DNA of 64,000 bases from Cytobacillus depressus (GCF_008923245.1 NZ_WBOS01000002.1:124001-188000); one strand, 5' to 3'. Positions 10,009 through 19,246 are shown, numbered from the stretch's first letter. Program-made: numbers and translations. The notes: a model not told the origin generated them from the sequence alone.

Positions 10009-10239
10009 TTATCTTCCACCTCCGCCTAATGGAACCGCTGGGGCTTCAATATATTCTCCTTCTGCACCAATACCGGGATGGAGCGCTTGAGGTGCGGGCC
10101 CAGTAAATCCGCCTGTATTATACAAATGCGCAGCAGGTTTAATAATTCCGGCACTGCCAATCTGCAGGACAGAGGAATTTGTGATCCCGCCAATTTTTAT
10201 GAAATTAATATTAATGGATTGATTAATATAAAAGTTCAT
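10009..10239 (-). CDS. gerPB: Spore germination protein GerPB
   Basis: A 76-residue GerPB-family protein starting MNFYINQSININ, the conserved family start. The second of two adjacent ATGs was taken, with AGGG seven bases upstream. The C-terminal tail is Pro/Gly-rich and ends in GGGGR. It is second in the gerP operon, 15 bases after gerPA. Confidence 0.94.
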   Translation of the reverse strand: MNFYINQSININFIKIGGITNSSVLQIGSAGIIKPAAHLYNTGGFTGPAPQALHPGIGAEGEYIEAPAVPLGGGGR

Positions 10240-10254
10240 CATTTCACCCTACAA

Positions 10255-10476
10255 TTAAGCATTTAATAATATAGCTTGATCTATTCCATCTGAATCATTT
10301 ACGTTCGTACTGCTCTGCTGATTATAAATACTAAGGCCATCACCTGTATTAAAGGAACCAGCCCCTGAAAAGGTTTTTGCACTTGATACCGGCATAATCT
10401 TATAAACATCTCCAATATGAAATACTCCACTGCTTCCAATTGAAACGACCTGTGCAACTCCAACGATAGCTGGCAT
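10255..10476 (-). CDS. gerPA: Spore germination protein GerPA
   Basis: This 73-residue protein heads the gerP operon. It shows the MPAIVG start and is clearly a paralogue of GerPF. The RBS AGAGGG lies upstream of the ATG. It is expressed late in the mother cell if the sigma-K promoter at 10507-10536 is used. Confidence 0.95.
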   Translation of the reverse strand: MPAIVGVAQVVSIGSSGVFHIGDVYKIMPVSSAKTFSGAGSFNTGDGLSIYNQQSSTNVNDSDGIDQAILLNA

Positions 10477-10506
10477 AATGACACCCTCTACACTTATTTC
10501 TCTTAA

Positions 10507-10536
10507 TATCCTATGTGCCTAAATACAGATTGTGCC
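10507..10536 (-). promoter_or_regulatory. Probable sigma-K promoter of the gerP operon
   Basis: Read on the minus strand, GGCACA is followed after 15 bases by CATAGGATA. This fits the sigma-K pattern (AC at -35, CATAnnnTA at -10). It lies about 30 bases upstream of gerPA. gerP is a known sigma-K-dependent operon in B. subtilis. Confidence 0.75.
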
Positions 10537-10663
10537 TAGAAAAACTTACCGCTCATTGAAAAAATGATTTTTATGATGTTTTTAATGTAAAAACTGGACA
10601 GTTTGCCTACTATTCTTCTATTATTATATATATTATTTACAAAATTTAGAAAAGGAGACGTTT

Positions 10664-11848
10664 ATGAATCAACATTTAAGTCCGGTTTCGGAACGGGAAA
10701 GGATTCTCTCATTAGATATGATAAGGGGCTTCGCCATCTTAGGAATTTTTCTTGTTAATATGCTATCTTTTCATTCACCGTTTCCATTTATTGATCCTTA
10801 TGAATGGTGGAAGGGACCGGTTAATCATACAGTATATCGGTTTATTGATATCTTTGTGCAGGCGAGCTTTTATACACTCTTTTCACTACTATTCGGTTAT
10901 AGCTTAGTTATTTTTAGAGAAAAAGCGATTTTGAAGGGGCAGCATTTTGGCAAGATGGCGGTGAGAAGATTAACGCTCCTGCTCGTAATTGGGATCGTTC
11001 ATGCCTTCCTCATTTGGCATGGGGACATATTAATTACATACGCATTAATGGGATTTTTATTTCTGCTTTTTATTAGGATGAATGGGAAAAATTTAATTCT
11101 TACGGGTTTTCTCTTATATGCGATTCCAAACATTCTTTTAATATTTTTATTAATTATTGCCGTCCTTTTTAGCCCAGAAGGGGATTTAGCTTTGATTGAT
11201 CCGAAGATTGCAGAGGCGGCACTACAAGCATACCAGAATGGGAGTTTTTCAGAAATAATGGTTCAAAGATTCAGAGAATGGTCTTTTGCTAATAATTTAG
11301 AGACTTTACCAATTATGATTGTGTCAATTTTTCCATTGTTTTTAATAGGTGGGGGGGCAGCTAAGCTTAAGTGGCTTGAGAACGTAGAAAAGCATACGAA
11401 GCTACTGCGGAATTTACTAATCATCTCTTTATTAACGGGAATGTTTTTTAAATTGACCCCATATATATTTGGCGGAAATCCTGCGACAGATTATATACAA
11501 GACATTTTTGGGGGACCATTATTAGCTATTGGCTTTGCCATGTCCATTGCACTTTTAGCGCATAAGCAAAAGGTGAAAAAACTCCTTTACCCATTGTCCT
11601 ATGTTGGCAGACTGTCAATGAGCAATTACTTATTCCAATCAACCATTTCAACTCTCATATTCTATCATTATGGTTTAGGTTTGTATGGAAAGGTTTCAGT
11701 CCTTACCGGAACGATCATGGTTATCGTCATCTACATATTTCAAGTAATTATTAGCCGCTATTGGTTACGCCATTATTATTACGGTCCGGTGGAGTGGCTC
11801 TGGAGAAGCTTTACTTATTTCCGCTTACCGAAGATGAAACGAAGCTAA
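10664..11848 (+). CDS. DUF418 domain-containing membrane protein
   Basis: A 394-residue polytopic protein with about ten hydrophobic segments. The N-terminal signature R-I-x-S-L-D-M-I-R-G-F-A-I-L-G-I is typical of the DUF418/YeiB-like family, and the C-terminal domain has GRLSMSNYLFQS and GPVEWLWRSFTY, the hallmark end of DUF418. Function is unknown; a transport or acyl-transfer role has been suggested for relatives. It is a single gene with AAAAGGAG before its ATG. Confidence 0.88.
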   Translation: MNQHLSPVSERERILSLDMIRGFAILGIFLVNMLSFHSPFPFIDPYEWWKGPVNHTVYRFIDIFVQASFYTLFSLLFGYSLVIFREKAILKGQHFGKMAVRRLTLLLVIGIVHAFLIWHGDILITYALMGFLFLLFIRMNGKNLILTGFLLYAIPNILLIFLLIIAVLFSPEGDLALIDPKIAEAALQAYQNGSFSEIMVQRFREWSFANNLETLPIMIVSIFPLFLIGGGAAKLKWLENVEKHTKLLRNLLIISLLTGMFFKLTPYIFGGNPATDYIQDIFGGPLLAIGFAMSIALLAHKQKVKKLLYPLSYVGRLSMSNYLFQSTISTLIFYHYGLGLYGKVSVLTGTIMVIVIYIFQVIISRYWLRHYYYGPVEWLWRSFTYFRLPKMKRS

Positions 11849-11939
11849 GCTAAGAGAAGTGATGTAATTAGCTGATAAATCTTGCAATTCAATGTATAAT
11901 TTGAAATGGCAGATAATTACGAAAAAATGAGGTGCTAAT

Positions 11940-12839
11940 GTGAAATTTGTTACAGCTGAATATGCCGGAGAAGTTTTTGTAGGAGTTATTAATGAAGCAG
12001 AAACAAAAGTTTTGCCGCTTAATCATGCATCAGTAAAGAAGTCAGGAAGCAGAGAGTTTCCTGAAAACCTAATTGATTGTATTGCATTAGGAGATTCGTT
12101 AATCCAGAAGGTGCATAATCTATTAGATTATGCCGCTGCCCACGAAGATTTATTTATTCCAGTTGAAGCAGTGAAGCTAATGGCTCCCATTCCGAAACCA
12201 AGCAAAAATATTTTCTGCGTCGGTAAAAACTATGCTGAACATGCGATTGAAATGGGAAGCAAGGATGATATTCCAGAGCATGTCATGGTGTTTACGAAAG
12301 CTCCAACAACAGTGATTGGACATAAGGATACAGTTCTTAATCATCGAGAAGTAACAGCTCAGCTAGACTATGAAGGTGAATTAGCAATTATTATTGGTAG
12401 AACAGGAAAAGGAATTAAGAAAGAAGAGGCACTTAATTATATTTTTGGTTATACAATAGTTAACGATATAACGGCTAGGGATCTGCAAACTCGTCATAAG
12501 CAATTCTTTATTGGGAAAAGTCTTGATACAACATGCCCAATGGGCCCATGGATTGTCCACAAATCAACAGTAGGAAATCCAAATAAGCTCCATATTCAAA
12601 CAACGGTTAATGGGGAAGTAAGACAAAATTCCAACACTGAAAATATTATTTTCTCTGTTGAGGATATCATCACTACCCTTTCTCAAGGAATGACACTAGA
12701 ACCAGGTGACATTATTGCAACGGGAACACCAGCTGGAGTAGGTAAAGGGTTCAAGCCGCCACGGTTTTTACAATCGGGAGATCGAGTCGAAGTAACGATT
12801 GAGAATATTGGAACATTATCTAATCAAATTGAAATTTAA
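11940..12839 (+). CDS. yisK: Fumarylacetoacetate hydrolase-family protein (YisK-like)
   Basis: A 299-residue cytoplasmic protein of the FAH superfamily. The C-terminal domain starts at FCVGKNYAEHAIEMG and contains the metal-binding acidic positions YEGELAIIIG and NDITARDLQ. The N-terminal ~90 residues are the usual small cap domain. B. subtilis YisK is reported to have oxaloacetate decarboxylase activity and to associate with the cell-elongation machinery; the same role here is an inference. Start is GTG with GAGGTG upstream. YisL follows, as in B. subtilis. Confidence 0.9.
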   Translation: MKFVTAEYAGEVFVGVINEAETKVLPLNHASVKKSGSREFPENLIDCIALGDSLIQKVHNLLDYAAAHEDLFIPVEAVKLMAPIPKPSKNIFCVGKNYAEHAIEMGSKDDIPEHVMVFTKAPTTVIGHKDTVLNHREVTAQLDYEGELAIIIGRTGKGIKKEEALNYIFGYTIVNDITARDLQTRHKQFFIGKSLDTTCPMGPWIVHKSTVGNPNKLHIQTTVNGEVRQNSNTENIIFSVEDIITTLSQGMTLEPGDIIATGTPAGVGKGFKPPRFLQSGDRVEVTIENIGTLSNQIEI

Positions 12840-12922
12840 ACTTTTGGGGTAATTCTTATATTTAGGAAATATATGCTAAGTATGATATGATGTAATCGAT
12901 TTTAGTTAAGGAGGCTGCATTG

Positions 12923-13279
12923 ATGATTCATGCACATATTACAACATGGGTTTTAGCACTTGTATTATTCTTCATTGCTTTAGGATTACATAAAAGCGGA
13001 AAAGCAAGAGGATTAAAAGTAGTGCAAATGATCTTAAGGCTATTCTATTTATTAATTATCGGGACGGGCATTTGGATTTTAAGCTCGCTAAATAGCATTA
13101 GCATGCTTTATATCTTAAAATCTTTACTTGGAGTTGCCGTTATCGGTTTCATGGAAATGATTATTGTCCGGTCAGTAAAGGGAAAGAAAACAACAACGTT
13201 TTGGTTATTATTTGTTGTAACTCTTATTCTCGTTCTCTATTTAGGATTTGTTAGACTTCCATTAACGTTTATGACATAG
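12923..13279 (+). CDS. yisL: YisL family membrane protein (DUF1516)
   Basis: A 118-residue protein with four hydrophobic segments, starting MIHAHITTWVLALVLFFIA, which matches the YisL family start. ATG 12923 is preferred over TTG 12920: AAGGAGG ends 8 bases before it. Function is unknown. It sits directly after yisK as in B. subtilis. Confidence 0.9.
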   Translation: MIHAHITTWVLALVLFFIALGLHKSGKARGLKVVQMILRLFYLLIIGTGIWILSSLNSISMLYILKSLLGVAVIGFMEMIIVRSVKGKKTTTFWLLFVVTLILVLYLGFVRLPLTFMT

Positions 13280-13310
13280 ACAAAATTCGCCAAAAAACTA
13301 TATATTCCTT

Positions 13311-13338
13311 AAAAAACTGCTGAATAGGCAGTTTTTTC
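13311..13338 (+). terminator. Terminator after yisL
   Basis: AAAACTGC and GCAGTTTT form a stem around TGAATAG, followed by TTCTGTTTTT. Confidence 0.8.
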
Positions 13339-13417
13339 TGTTTTTAGACATATCAACATTCCAGATTTTATGGTATTTTTATCTTATAAATACGTCGCGG
13401 AATTAGTGGGGGACCCC

Positions 13418-15070
13418 ATGGCTAAAACATACATGTGTTTTTATGATGATAACGATCAATTAAATCATTTTATAGACAAACATAAACTAAGCGAATACCC
13501 GAACTTGCTTGTACAAATATTTACTGGAAATACAGATAAGACTTTTATACATAACCTACAGTACATTGTAAAAGAAAAGGCATCATTAGCCACTGTTATT
13601 AGCTGTACGACATCGAGTGAAATTTTCACAGAGAAACTAAGTGAAAATGTGCCTGTTATTTCCTTTACAATTTTAGAAAAAAAAGAATTAAGCTCTATAT
13701 TACTTCAACGTGATTCTTTTGAAAGTGTCCAAGAGCAAAGCTATAAATCTCTTTTAGAAAAAATCACTGAATTATCGAATTTCGACCATGATACTGGCCT
13801 GCCGAATCGAATGAGATTCACTGAACAGCTTGGAGAAATGCTTCAGCTAGCCAAAAAGAAAAAACGGGTGCTTGCTGTCCTTTCTATAGATATGGATCGT
13901 TTTAAGCTCATTAATGACAGTTTAGGACATTATGCGGGCGATTTCATATTAAAAGAGATTGCCTATAGAATTGAAAAAGTATTGCCAAGCGGTTCGTATC
14001 TCGGAAGATTTAGCGGAGATAAATTTACTGTCATTATGTCAAGGGAAGTTCAAATAGAAGCAGTTATGAAAGTATCGAAGTCGATATTAATGGAAATTTC
14101 GAAGCAAGTATATCATAAGCATCAAGAGTACTTCGTAACTGCTAGTATTGGAGTCTGCTTTTACCCTGAAGACGGGATGGACGAGCATGAGCTTTTGAAA
14201 AACGCTGATATTGCAACGAATCGCTCCAAACAAAAAGGCGGAAACCAAATAACCTTTTTCTCTACTGAAATGAATGAGGAAGCAATAAGCAGGCTTGAAT
14301 TAGAAAGCTATTTAAGAAAGGCATTGCAGAAAAATGAATTTTTCTTAATGTATCAGCCATTAATCGATTTAGGGACAGGGAAGGTTTTTGGCAGTGAGGC
14401 GCTCATCCGCTGGAACCATCCAAAGCTAGGTCTTGTTTCGCCAGCAGACTTTATTCCTTTGGCCGAAGAAACGGGGTTAATTCTCGAGATCGGCAGATGG
14501 GTACTGCGAACAGCTTGTATGCAAAACAAAAAATGGCAATCAATCGAGAATAGTCATCTTTCTGTATCAGTGAACGTATCAGCTTATCAGTTTCAGCAGC
14601 CTAGCTTTCTGGATGATGTCAAACAGGCTTTAAGCGAGTCCCAGCTGAAGCCTCAGTATTTAACGTTAGAGCTAACTGAGAGTACAATGCTAACGAACAT
14701 TGAATACAGTATTTCAATTATGAAGGAGCTCCAAAAGATAGGTGTTAAAGTATCAATTGATGATTTTGGAACAGGCTACTCTTCATTAAGCTATTTAAAG
14801 GAATTACCAATTAATACGTTAAAAATTGACCGCTCCTTTATTAATAATCTGCGCGTTGATACTTATGATATTGCGATTGTCAAAGCGATTATTACGATGG
14901 GACACGGGCTTGAAGTAAAGGTAGTAGCTGAAGGCGTCGAAACAAAAGAACAAATTGATTTGCTAAAGGAATTGAATTGCCACTATGCTCAAGGTTTCTA
15001 TATTCACAAACCATTAATGATTGCTGATTTTGAAAAAGGATTAAGGGAATTAGTCCGTAAACAAGATTGA
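13418..15070 (+). CDS. GGDEF-EAL protein with degenerate GGDEF and intact EAL (predicted c-di-GMP phosphodiesterase)
   Basis: A 550-residue cytoplasmic protein. Residues 1-95 resemble the start of a FIST sensory domain (LLVQIFTG ... ATVISCTTSSEIF); this assignment is tentative. A GGDEF domain spans about 121-280, but its active-site motif reads SGDKF (199-203), so cyclase activity is doubtful. The EAL domain (about 295-545) keeps SEALIRW, VNVSAYQF, ELTES, DDFGTGYSSL, LKIDRSF and VVAEGVE, consistent with c-di-GMP hydrolysis. ATG 13418 has GGGGGA upstream; an in-frame ATG at 13370 would add 16 residues. No partner gene is adjacent. Confidence 0.88.
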   Translation: MAKTYMCFYDDNDQLNHFIDKHKLSEYPNLLVQIFTGNTDKTFIHNLQYIVKEKASLATVISCTTSSEIFTEKLSENVPVISFTILEKKELSSILLQRDSFESVQEQSYKSLLEKITELSNFDHDTGLPNRMRFTEQLGEMLQLAKKKKRVLAVLSIDMDRFKLINDSLGHYAGDFILKEIAYRIEKVLPSGSYLGRFSGDKFTVIMSREVQIEAVMKVSKSILMEISKQVYHKHQEYFVTASIGVCFYPEDGMDEHELLKNADIATNRSKQKGGNQITFFSTEMNEEAISRLELESYLRKALQKNEFFLMYQPLIDLGTGKVFGSEALIRWNHPKLGLVSPADFIPLAEETGLILEIGRWVLRTACMQNKKWQSIENSHLSVSVNVSAYQFQQPSFLDDVKQALSESQLKPQYLTLELTESTMLTNIEYSISIMKELQKIGVKVSIDDFGTGYSSLSYLKELPINTLKIDRSFINNLRVDTYDIAIVKAIITMGHGLEVKVVAEGVETKEQIDLLKELNCHYAQGFYIHKPLMIADFEKGLRELVRKQD

Positions 15071-15082
15071 ATTAAAACGAGT

Positions 15083-15117
15083 AAGGGTGACTCAAAACGT
15101 GAGTCACCCTACTTTTT
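15083..15117. terminator. Bidirectional terminator between EAL gene and DUF2777 gene
   Basis: AGGGTGACTCA and TGAGTCACCCT form an 11-bp stem followed by a T-rich run. It lies between two convergent genes. Confidence 0.85.
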
Positions 15118-15679
15118 ATGAAGAAATCTTTTCAATGACCATTCTTTTCCCACTGTTTAATGTAAATTCAAAACGGTCGTTCATTTTTTCGAAGTAGCTA
15201 AAATGGTGCTGGACATTGCAAATATGTTCCTGATTATCAAAAACGATGAAATTCACACCGCTTTTTCTTTCATTTCGGTCGAGAAAAGAGAGTTGATTAT
15301 AACAATAAATACAATCGAAAATGGAAAACTCCAAGGAATTTAATGTCGTAATAAATTGGAAAAAGGCATCATCATTCATTTCCTCAAGCAATTTCTCTAA
15401 AGAAAACACAAGATGCTTACGTATGCGAACAGAGTCTTGATCTTTCAGAAGAAAGACTTCATTGTCTAATCCGACCTTACCTGATTCAAACAAAATCCCT
15501 TTTTTCCAGCGTTTAAATCGAAATAGCTCTACTTCCTGTTGGAGGAAATCTTCCAGTAATGATGCTTCGTCCGTTTCTTTATCAAAAAATACCCATTGAT
15601 CATTAATGTATTCAATGATTCCTTCTGTGTATGACCGGGTTTGATATTCTATTAGTTTCGTTCGCTGCTGTCTATCCAT
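15116..15679 (-). CDS. DUF2777 family protein
   Basis: A 187-residue protein without signal peptide or membrane segment, starting MDRQQRTKLIEYQTRSYTEG. It matches my recollection of the DUF2777 family, which is restricted to Bacillaceae and has no known function. The N-terminal part contains a beta-type GxIEYINDQWVFFD stretch; two cysteines (CIYCYN) lie near residue 137. ATG 15679 is chosen because ATGGAGG lies 7 bases upstream; an upstream in-frame ATG at 15721 lacks an RBS. Confidence 0.75.
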   Translation of the reverse strand: MDRQQRTKLIEYQTRSYTEGIIEYINDQWVFFDKETDEASLLEDFLQQEVELFRFKRWKKGILFESGKVGLDNEVFLLKDQDSVRIRKHLVFSLEKLLEEMNDDAFFQFITTLNSLEFSIFDCIYCYNQLSFLDRNERKSGVNFIVFDNQEHICNVQHHFSYFEKMNDRFEFTLNSGKRMVIEKISS

Positions 15680-15831
15680 AATAAACCTCCATCTGATTCC
15701 CTTAACAATCTTTTTAGACATTTTTCTTGATTTTTATAACCTTAATCAAAGAAAACCGAATGTCCTTATGGCAAAAAAGTACCTCCTATAAAAAGGATAT
15801 TCTCATAAGAAGTATTCTGATATGGATGAAT

Positions 15832-15867
15832 ACCTAATTTAGTATCTAAATCTAGGTGTTTTTTTTA
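15832..15867 (+). terminator. Terminator-like hairpin upstream of the GH13-like gene
   Basis: ACCTAATTTAG and CTAAATCTAGGT pair around TAT and are followed by GTTTTTTTT. No gene ends just before it on the plus strand, so it may be an attenuator in the leader of the gene at 15944 or end an unannotated short transcript. Confidence 0.5.
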
Positions 15868-15943
15868 TTAAAAATTTGACGGAACAAGGGATAAAGGGCT
15901 AATCTAAAGAGGTTGTATATGTATAGGAGGGGGAGGAGCGGAA

Positions 15944-17350
15944 ATGGTAAATAGAGTATGGGCTTTTATCTTAATTCCGTTGCTTCTTTTTTACGCTCAT
16001 CCAGTAGGAGCAGTTGAAAAAGAAGATCGAAAATGGCAGGATGAATCCATTTATTATTTAATGGTGGATCGTTTTTATAATGGTGATTTTAAAAATGATT
16101 TTCATGTAAATGTGAAAGATCCGCAAAGCTTTCATGGCGGTGACTTTAAAGGGATTGTCGATAAGCTTGATTATATTAGTGATATGGGCTTTACGGCTAT
16201 TTGGCTGACACCTATTTTTGATAATGAGGAAAAGGGCTATCACGGATATTGGGTGAAGGATTTTTATAATACAGAGGAGCATTTTGGTACAATTGATGAG
16301 TATAAAACACTTGTTGCTGAAGCTCATAATAGAAATATGAAAGTCATTTTGAGTTTCCCGATTAATCAGTACAATCATGAGGTGAATGATCATTTAATCG
16401 ATGCCGCTAAATGGTGGATTAGTGAAACGAAAGTTGACGGATACTTTCTTGCTGAAGTCAATAGCGCTTCAAAAGACTTTTTAACTGATTTTGTTCAAGA
16501 AGTGAAGTCGGTAAAGAACGACTTTTATATTCTTGGAGAGGTCAGGTCAAATGATCCACATTTTATTACTGAATATGAGGATACAGGAATTGACGGGTTC
16601 ATCGATTTCCCGCTAATGGAATCTTTAAGACCCGCATATGCTCAAGTGGATCAGAGTTTAAATGAGCTTATAACTCGTAAAGAGGAATTACTGTCTACAT
16701 ATAAAGATCCATATTTAATGGGAACATTAATGGATGATGATAAAATAGAGCGATTCACTCGTGATGTCATTACAAAAAATCAGCATCCGGGCCCGAGATG
16801 GAAGCTTGCATTCACATATTTATACACGACTCCAGGGATTCCGATAGTTTATTATGGAAGTGAAATAGCGTTAGATGGTGGTTTGGGACCAGACAGTCAT
16901 AGGATGATGGATTTCAGAACGGATAAGGATCTTATTGACTATATGACGAAGCTCGGTGAATTACGGAATAGCTTGCCTAGTCTCACTAGGGGAGATGTAA
17001 AGGTGCTGGCAGAGGAAAATGGCGTCATTGCTTATAAACGGACTTATGAGGGTGAAACAACTGTTATTGTTATCAATAATAGTTCAGAATCACAAAGTAT
17101 TACGATAAGTGCGAGTGAACTGGCAGATAATAAAGAGCTTCGCGGCCTCTTAACAAATGACCTAGTTAAGAGTAATGATCAGCAATATCAGCTTTTTATT
17201 GATAGAGAAGAAGCAGAAATTTATGTATTAGCACCGAAATCAGGGATCAATATTCCTTACGTTGCGGCTACGGTTATTGTTTGGAGCGCTTTTATTGGCT
17301 TCGTTATTGCACTTTGGAGAAGATCAAAGAGAAATAGACCGCAACCGTAA
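15944..17350 (+). CDS. Membrane-anchored GH13 alpha-amylase-like protein lacking catalytic residues
   Basis: A 468-residue protein with a signal peptide (about 1-23), an alpha-amylase-type barrel (27-345), a beta domain, and a C-terminal membrane helix near 436-458 followed by a basic tail. The fold is clear from YYLMVDRFYNGD, AIWLTPIF, YHGYWVKDFY and PGIPIVYYGSE. The active site is not intact: the nucleophile region GFRLD reads GYFLA (Ala170), the third acid of NHD is Lys267 in LMDDDKIERF, and region I DxxxNH reads SFPINQ. Only the general acid Glu199 (LGEV) remains. It is probably a surface glycan-binding pseudoenzyme. RBS GGAGGGGGAGG. Confidence 0.87.
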   Translation: MVNRVWAFILIPLLLFYAHPVGAVEKEDRKWQDESIYYLMVDRFYNGDFKNDFHVNVKDPQSFHGGDFKGIVDKLDYISDMGFTAIWLTPIFDNEEKGYHGYWVKDFYNTEEHFGTIDEYKTLVAEAHNRNMKVILSFPINQYNHEVNDHLIDAAKWWISETKVDGYFLAEVNSASKDFLTDFVQEVKSVKNDFYILGEVRSNDPHFITEYEDTGIDGFIDFPLMESLRPAYAQVDQSLNELITRKEELLSTYKDPYLMGTLMDDDKIERFTRDVITKNQHPGPRWKLAFTYLYTTPGIPIVYYGSEIALDGGLGPDSHRMMDFRTDKDLIDYMTKLGELRNSLPSLTRGDVKVLAEENGVIAYKRTYEGETTVIVINNSSESQSITISASELADNKELRGLLTNDLVKSNDQQYQLFIDREEAEIYVLAPKSGINIPYVAATVIVWSAFIGFVIALWRRSKRNRPQP

Positions 17351-17354
17351 AGAT

Positions 17355-17389
17355 AAAGCCAAAGGAAGTTATAGCTTCCTTTGGCTTTT
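17355..17389. terminator. Terminator after the GH13-like gene
   Basis: AAAGCCAAAGGAAG and CTTCCTTTGGCTTT form a near-perfect 14-bp stem ending in TTTTG. Confidence 0.88.
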
Positions 17390-17393
17390 GATT

Positions 17394-17476
17394 CGTCCAG
17401 CTCCACAAGGAACGCTTCGGCAGCATAATCATCGCACGAGTAAAAGCGTTATTGTTCCGAAGGCGCTTCCGCTTTT
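17394..17476. repeat. Dispersed intergenic repeat (copy 3)
   Basis: Runs from CGTCCAGCTCCACAAGG through GCATAATCATCGCACGAG to CCGAAGGCGCTTCCGCTTTT. The same start, middle and end modules occur in copy 4 at 19.05-19.25 kb. It lies between two convergent genes. Confidence 0.8.
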
Positions 17477-17480
17477 GATA

Positions 17481-17972
17481 TTATCTATAATTTACAAACT
17501 GAACTTCTACAGATAAGTCAGCTTCTTTAACTGCAGAAATCACCTTTTGCAGATCATCACGGCTTTTGGCTGTTACGCGAATTTGGTCATCCTGTACTTG
17601 GCTTTTTACTTTCAGTCCGCTGTTTTTAATGAGCGTATTGATTTTTTTTGCATCCTCTTTATCGATTCCTTGAGCAATTTTCGCTCTTTGGCGCACTGTA
17701 CCGCCTGAGGCACCTTCAATTTTTCCGTAATCAAGGTTTTTAATTGGAATGCCCCTTCTAATCATCTTACTAATTAAAACATCTTTAAGCTGACCAAGCT
17801 TATACTCATCGTCAGAAATGAGCACAAGCTCTTCTTTATCAAGTGAGGCATTGCTTTTGCTTCCTTTAAAGTCATAGCGTGTTTGAATTTCCTTCATTGC
17901 AATATTAATGGCATTCGTTACTTCAGAGAAGTCAACTTTGGATACAATATCAAATGAACTTTCTTTTGACAT
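17481..17972 (-). CDS. yitK: YajQ family nucleotide-binding protein (YitK)
   Basis: A 163-residue cytoplasmic protein of the UPF0234/YajQ family with the typical FDIVSKVD start, QTRYDFKGS and a [14 protein letters not shown] stretch. Relatives bind RNA or nucleotides, and a Xanthomonas member binds c-di-GMP. ATG 17972 is set by AAGGAGG; an upstream ATG at 17993 would put the RBS inside the gene. It is divergent from yitL, as in B. subtilis. Confidence 0.93.
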   Translation of the reverse strand: MSKESSFDIVSKVDFSEVTNAINIAMKEIQTRYDFKGSKSNASLDKEELVLISDDEYKLGQLKDVLISKMIRRGIPIKNLDYGKIEGASGGTVRQRAKIAQGIDKEDAKKINTLIKNSGLKVKSQVQDDQIRVTAKSRDDLQKVISAVKEADLSVEVQFVNYR

Positions 17973-18152
17973 AATTTCCTCCTTCAGGTTCATTTCATTT
18001 CAAAAAGTGCTATTGGAAAGACACCTTTTTGAAAAGAAGTTTTACTTTACTCATAATTATAGTAAAATATAGCAGTCCAAACAACTTTAGGAGATATAAG
18101 TTCACTTTCGAATAGATGAGAAAATATTAAATTGAATATGGAGGCTTAATAA

Positions 18153-19019
18153 ATGTCTATAAATAATCATATCGGCAGGACTGTACAGCTTACCGTTGAG
18201 AGATTAGCGGAATTTGGCTACTTTTTATCGGATGGCCAAGAGGATGTTTTATTGCATAAAAATGAAACAGATAAGGTGCTTGAAGAAGGTCAAGAAATTG
18301 AAGTTTTTCTATACACCGATTCTAAAGGAAGAATCGCAGCAACGACGATGCTCCCAGAGATCACAACAGAATCTTACGGTTGGGCAACTGTTAGTGATGT
18401 AAAGCAGGGGATTGGCGCTTTCTTAAATATTGGCATTAAAAAGGACATGCTGCTAGGGAAAGAAGATCTTCCAGTTCATCAGTCTGTTTGGCCAAAGGAA
18501 GGCGATTTGCTGTATATTACATTGCGGGTTAACCGGAATAATCGCATATATGTTAAAGTGGCCACCGACCCGATCATTGAACAAATGTCGGTGAAAGCGA
18601 CAAGGCAGGATTTTAATAAAAATATTCACGGCCATATATACAGAACGGCTAAGGTCGGGAGCTGGATTTATACGGCGGAAGGATTTAAAGGGTTTATCCA
18701 TGAATCTCAGCGGGAAATAGAACCACGTTTAGGCGAAAAAGTTGAAGGAAGAATTATTGATGTGAAAGAGGATGGAACGATTAATGTTTCATTAATACCG
18801 AGAAAGCAAGAAGCGCTTGATCAAGATTCGGAAAAAATCCTCTCTTATTTAATATCTCGCAATGGTGCAATGCCTTATAGCGATAAAAGCGCCCCAGATG
18901 ATATTCAAGACCGCTTCCAGCTAAGCAAAGCTTCTTTCAAACGGGCACTCGGCCGATTGATGAAAGAAGGGAAAGTTAATCAAGAAGAAGGCTGGACATA
19001 TTTGAAGGAAGAAAAATGA
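18153..19019 (+). CDS. cvfB: S1-like RNA-binding protein CvfB/YitL
   Basis: A 288-residue protein with three S1/OB-type units (roughly 5-65, 70-135 and 145-215; the last contains GFKGFIHESQ and RIIDVKEDGTINVSL). A C-terminal winged-helix region (about 220-285) follows with FQLSKASFKRALGRLMKEGKV. In staphylococci CvfB affects virulence gene expression through RNA binding. A terminator follows at once. Confidence 0.92.
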   Translation: MSINNHIGRTVQLTVERLAEFGYFLSDGQEDVLLHKNETDKVLEEGQEIEVFLYTDSKGRIAATTMLPEITTESYGWATVSDVKQGIGAFLNIGIKKDMLLGKEDLPVHQSVWPKEGDLLYITLRVNRNNRIYVKVATDPIIEQMSVKATRQDFNKNIHGHIYRTAKVGSWIYTAEGFKGFIHESQREIEPRLGEKVEGRIIDVKEDGTINVSLIPRKQEALDQDSEKILSYLISRNGAMPYSDKSAPDDIQDRFQLSKASFKRALGRLMKEGKVNQEEGWTYLKEEK

Positions 19020-19046
19020 GCAAGCGACTGCTTGCTCATTTATTTT
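19018..19046 (+). terminator. Terminator after cvfB
   Basis: GAGCAAGC and GCTTGCTC pair around GACT and are followed by ATTTATTTT. The stem overlaps the stop codon. Confidence 0.8.
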
Positions 19047-19246
19047 GTCTAGCTCCACAAGGAACACTTCGGCAGCATAATTATCGCACGAGTAAAAGCG
19101 TTAGCTTTTAGGAGGAGCGCCTTCCCCAGCTGTACAGGATGTACTAGTGTCGACAATGTTGGGGGAAAGCACAAATGAAAGCCTTTGTGAATAATCCTCG
19201 CGGAAACAATCGTCTTTTGATTGTTCCGAAGGCGCTTCCGCTTTTC
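19046..19246. repeat. Dispersed intergenic repeat, composite form (copy 4)
   Basis: About 200 bp from GTCTAGCTCCACAAGG to GGCGCTTCCGCTTTTC. It contains the GCATAATTATCGCACGAG module, AAAAGCGTTAGCTTTT, GTACAGGATGTACTAGTGTC and GATTGTTCCGAAGGCGCTTCC. The modules are shared with copies 3, 5 and 6 in different combinations. Confidence 0.82.

Noticed and set aside
17262..17516. 84-codon plus-strand frame after the GH13-like gene
   Set aside because: It overlaps the gene end, the terminator and repeat copy 3; no start signal.
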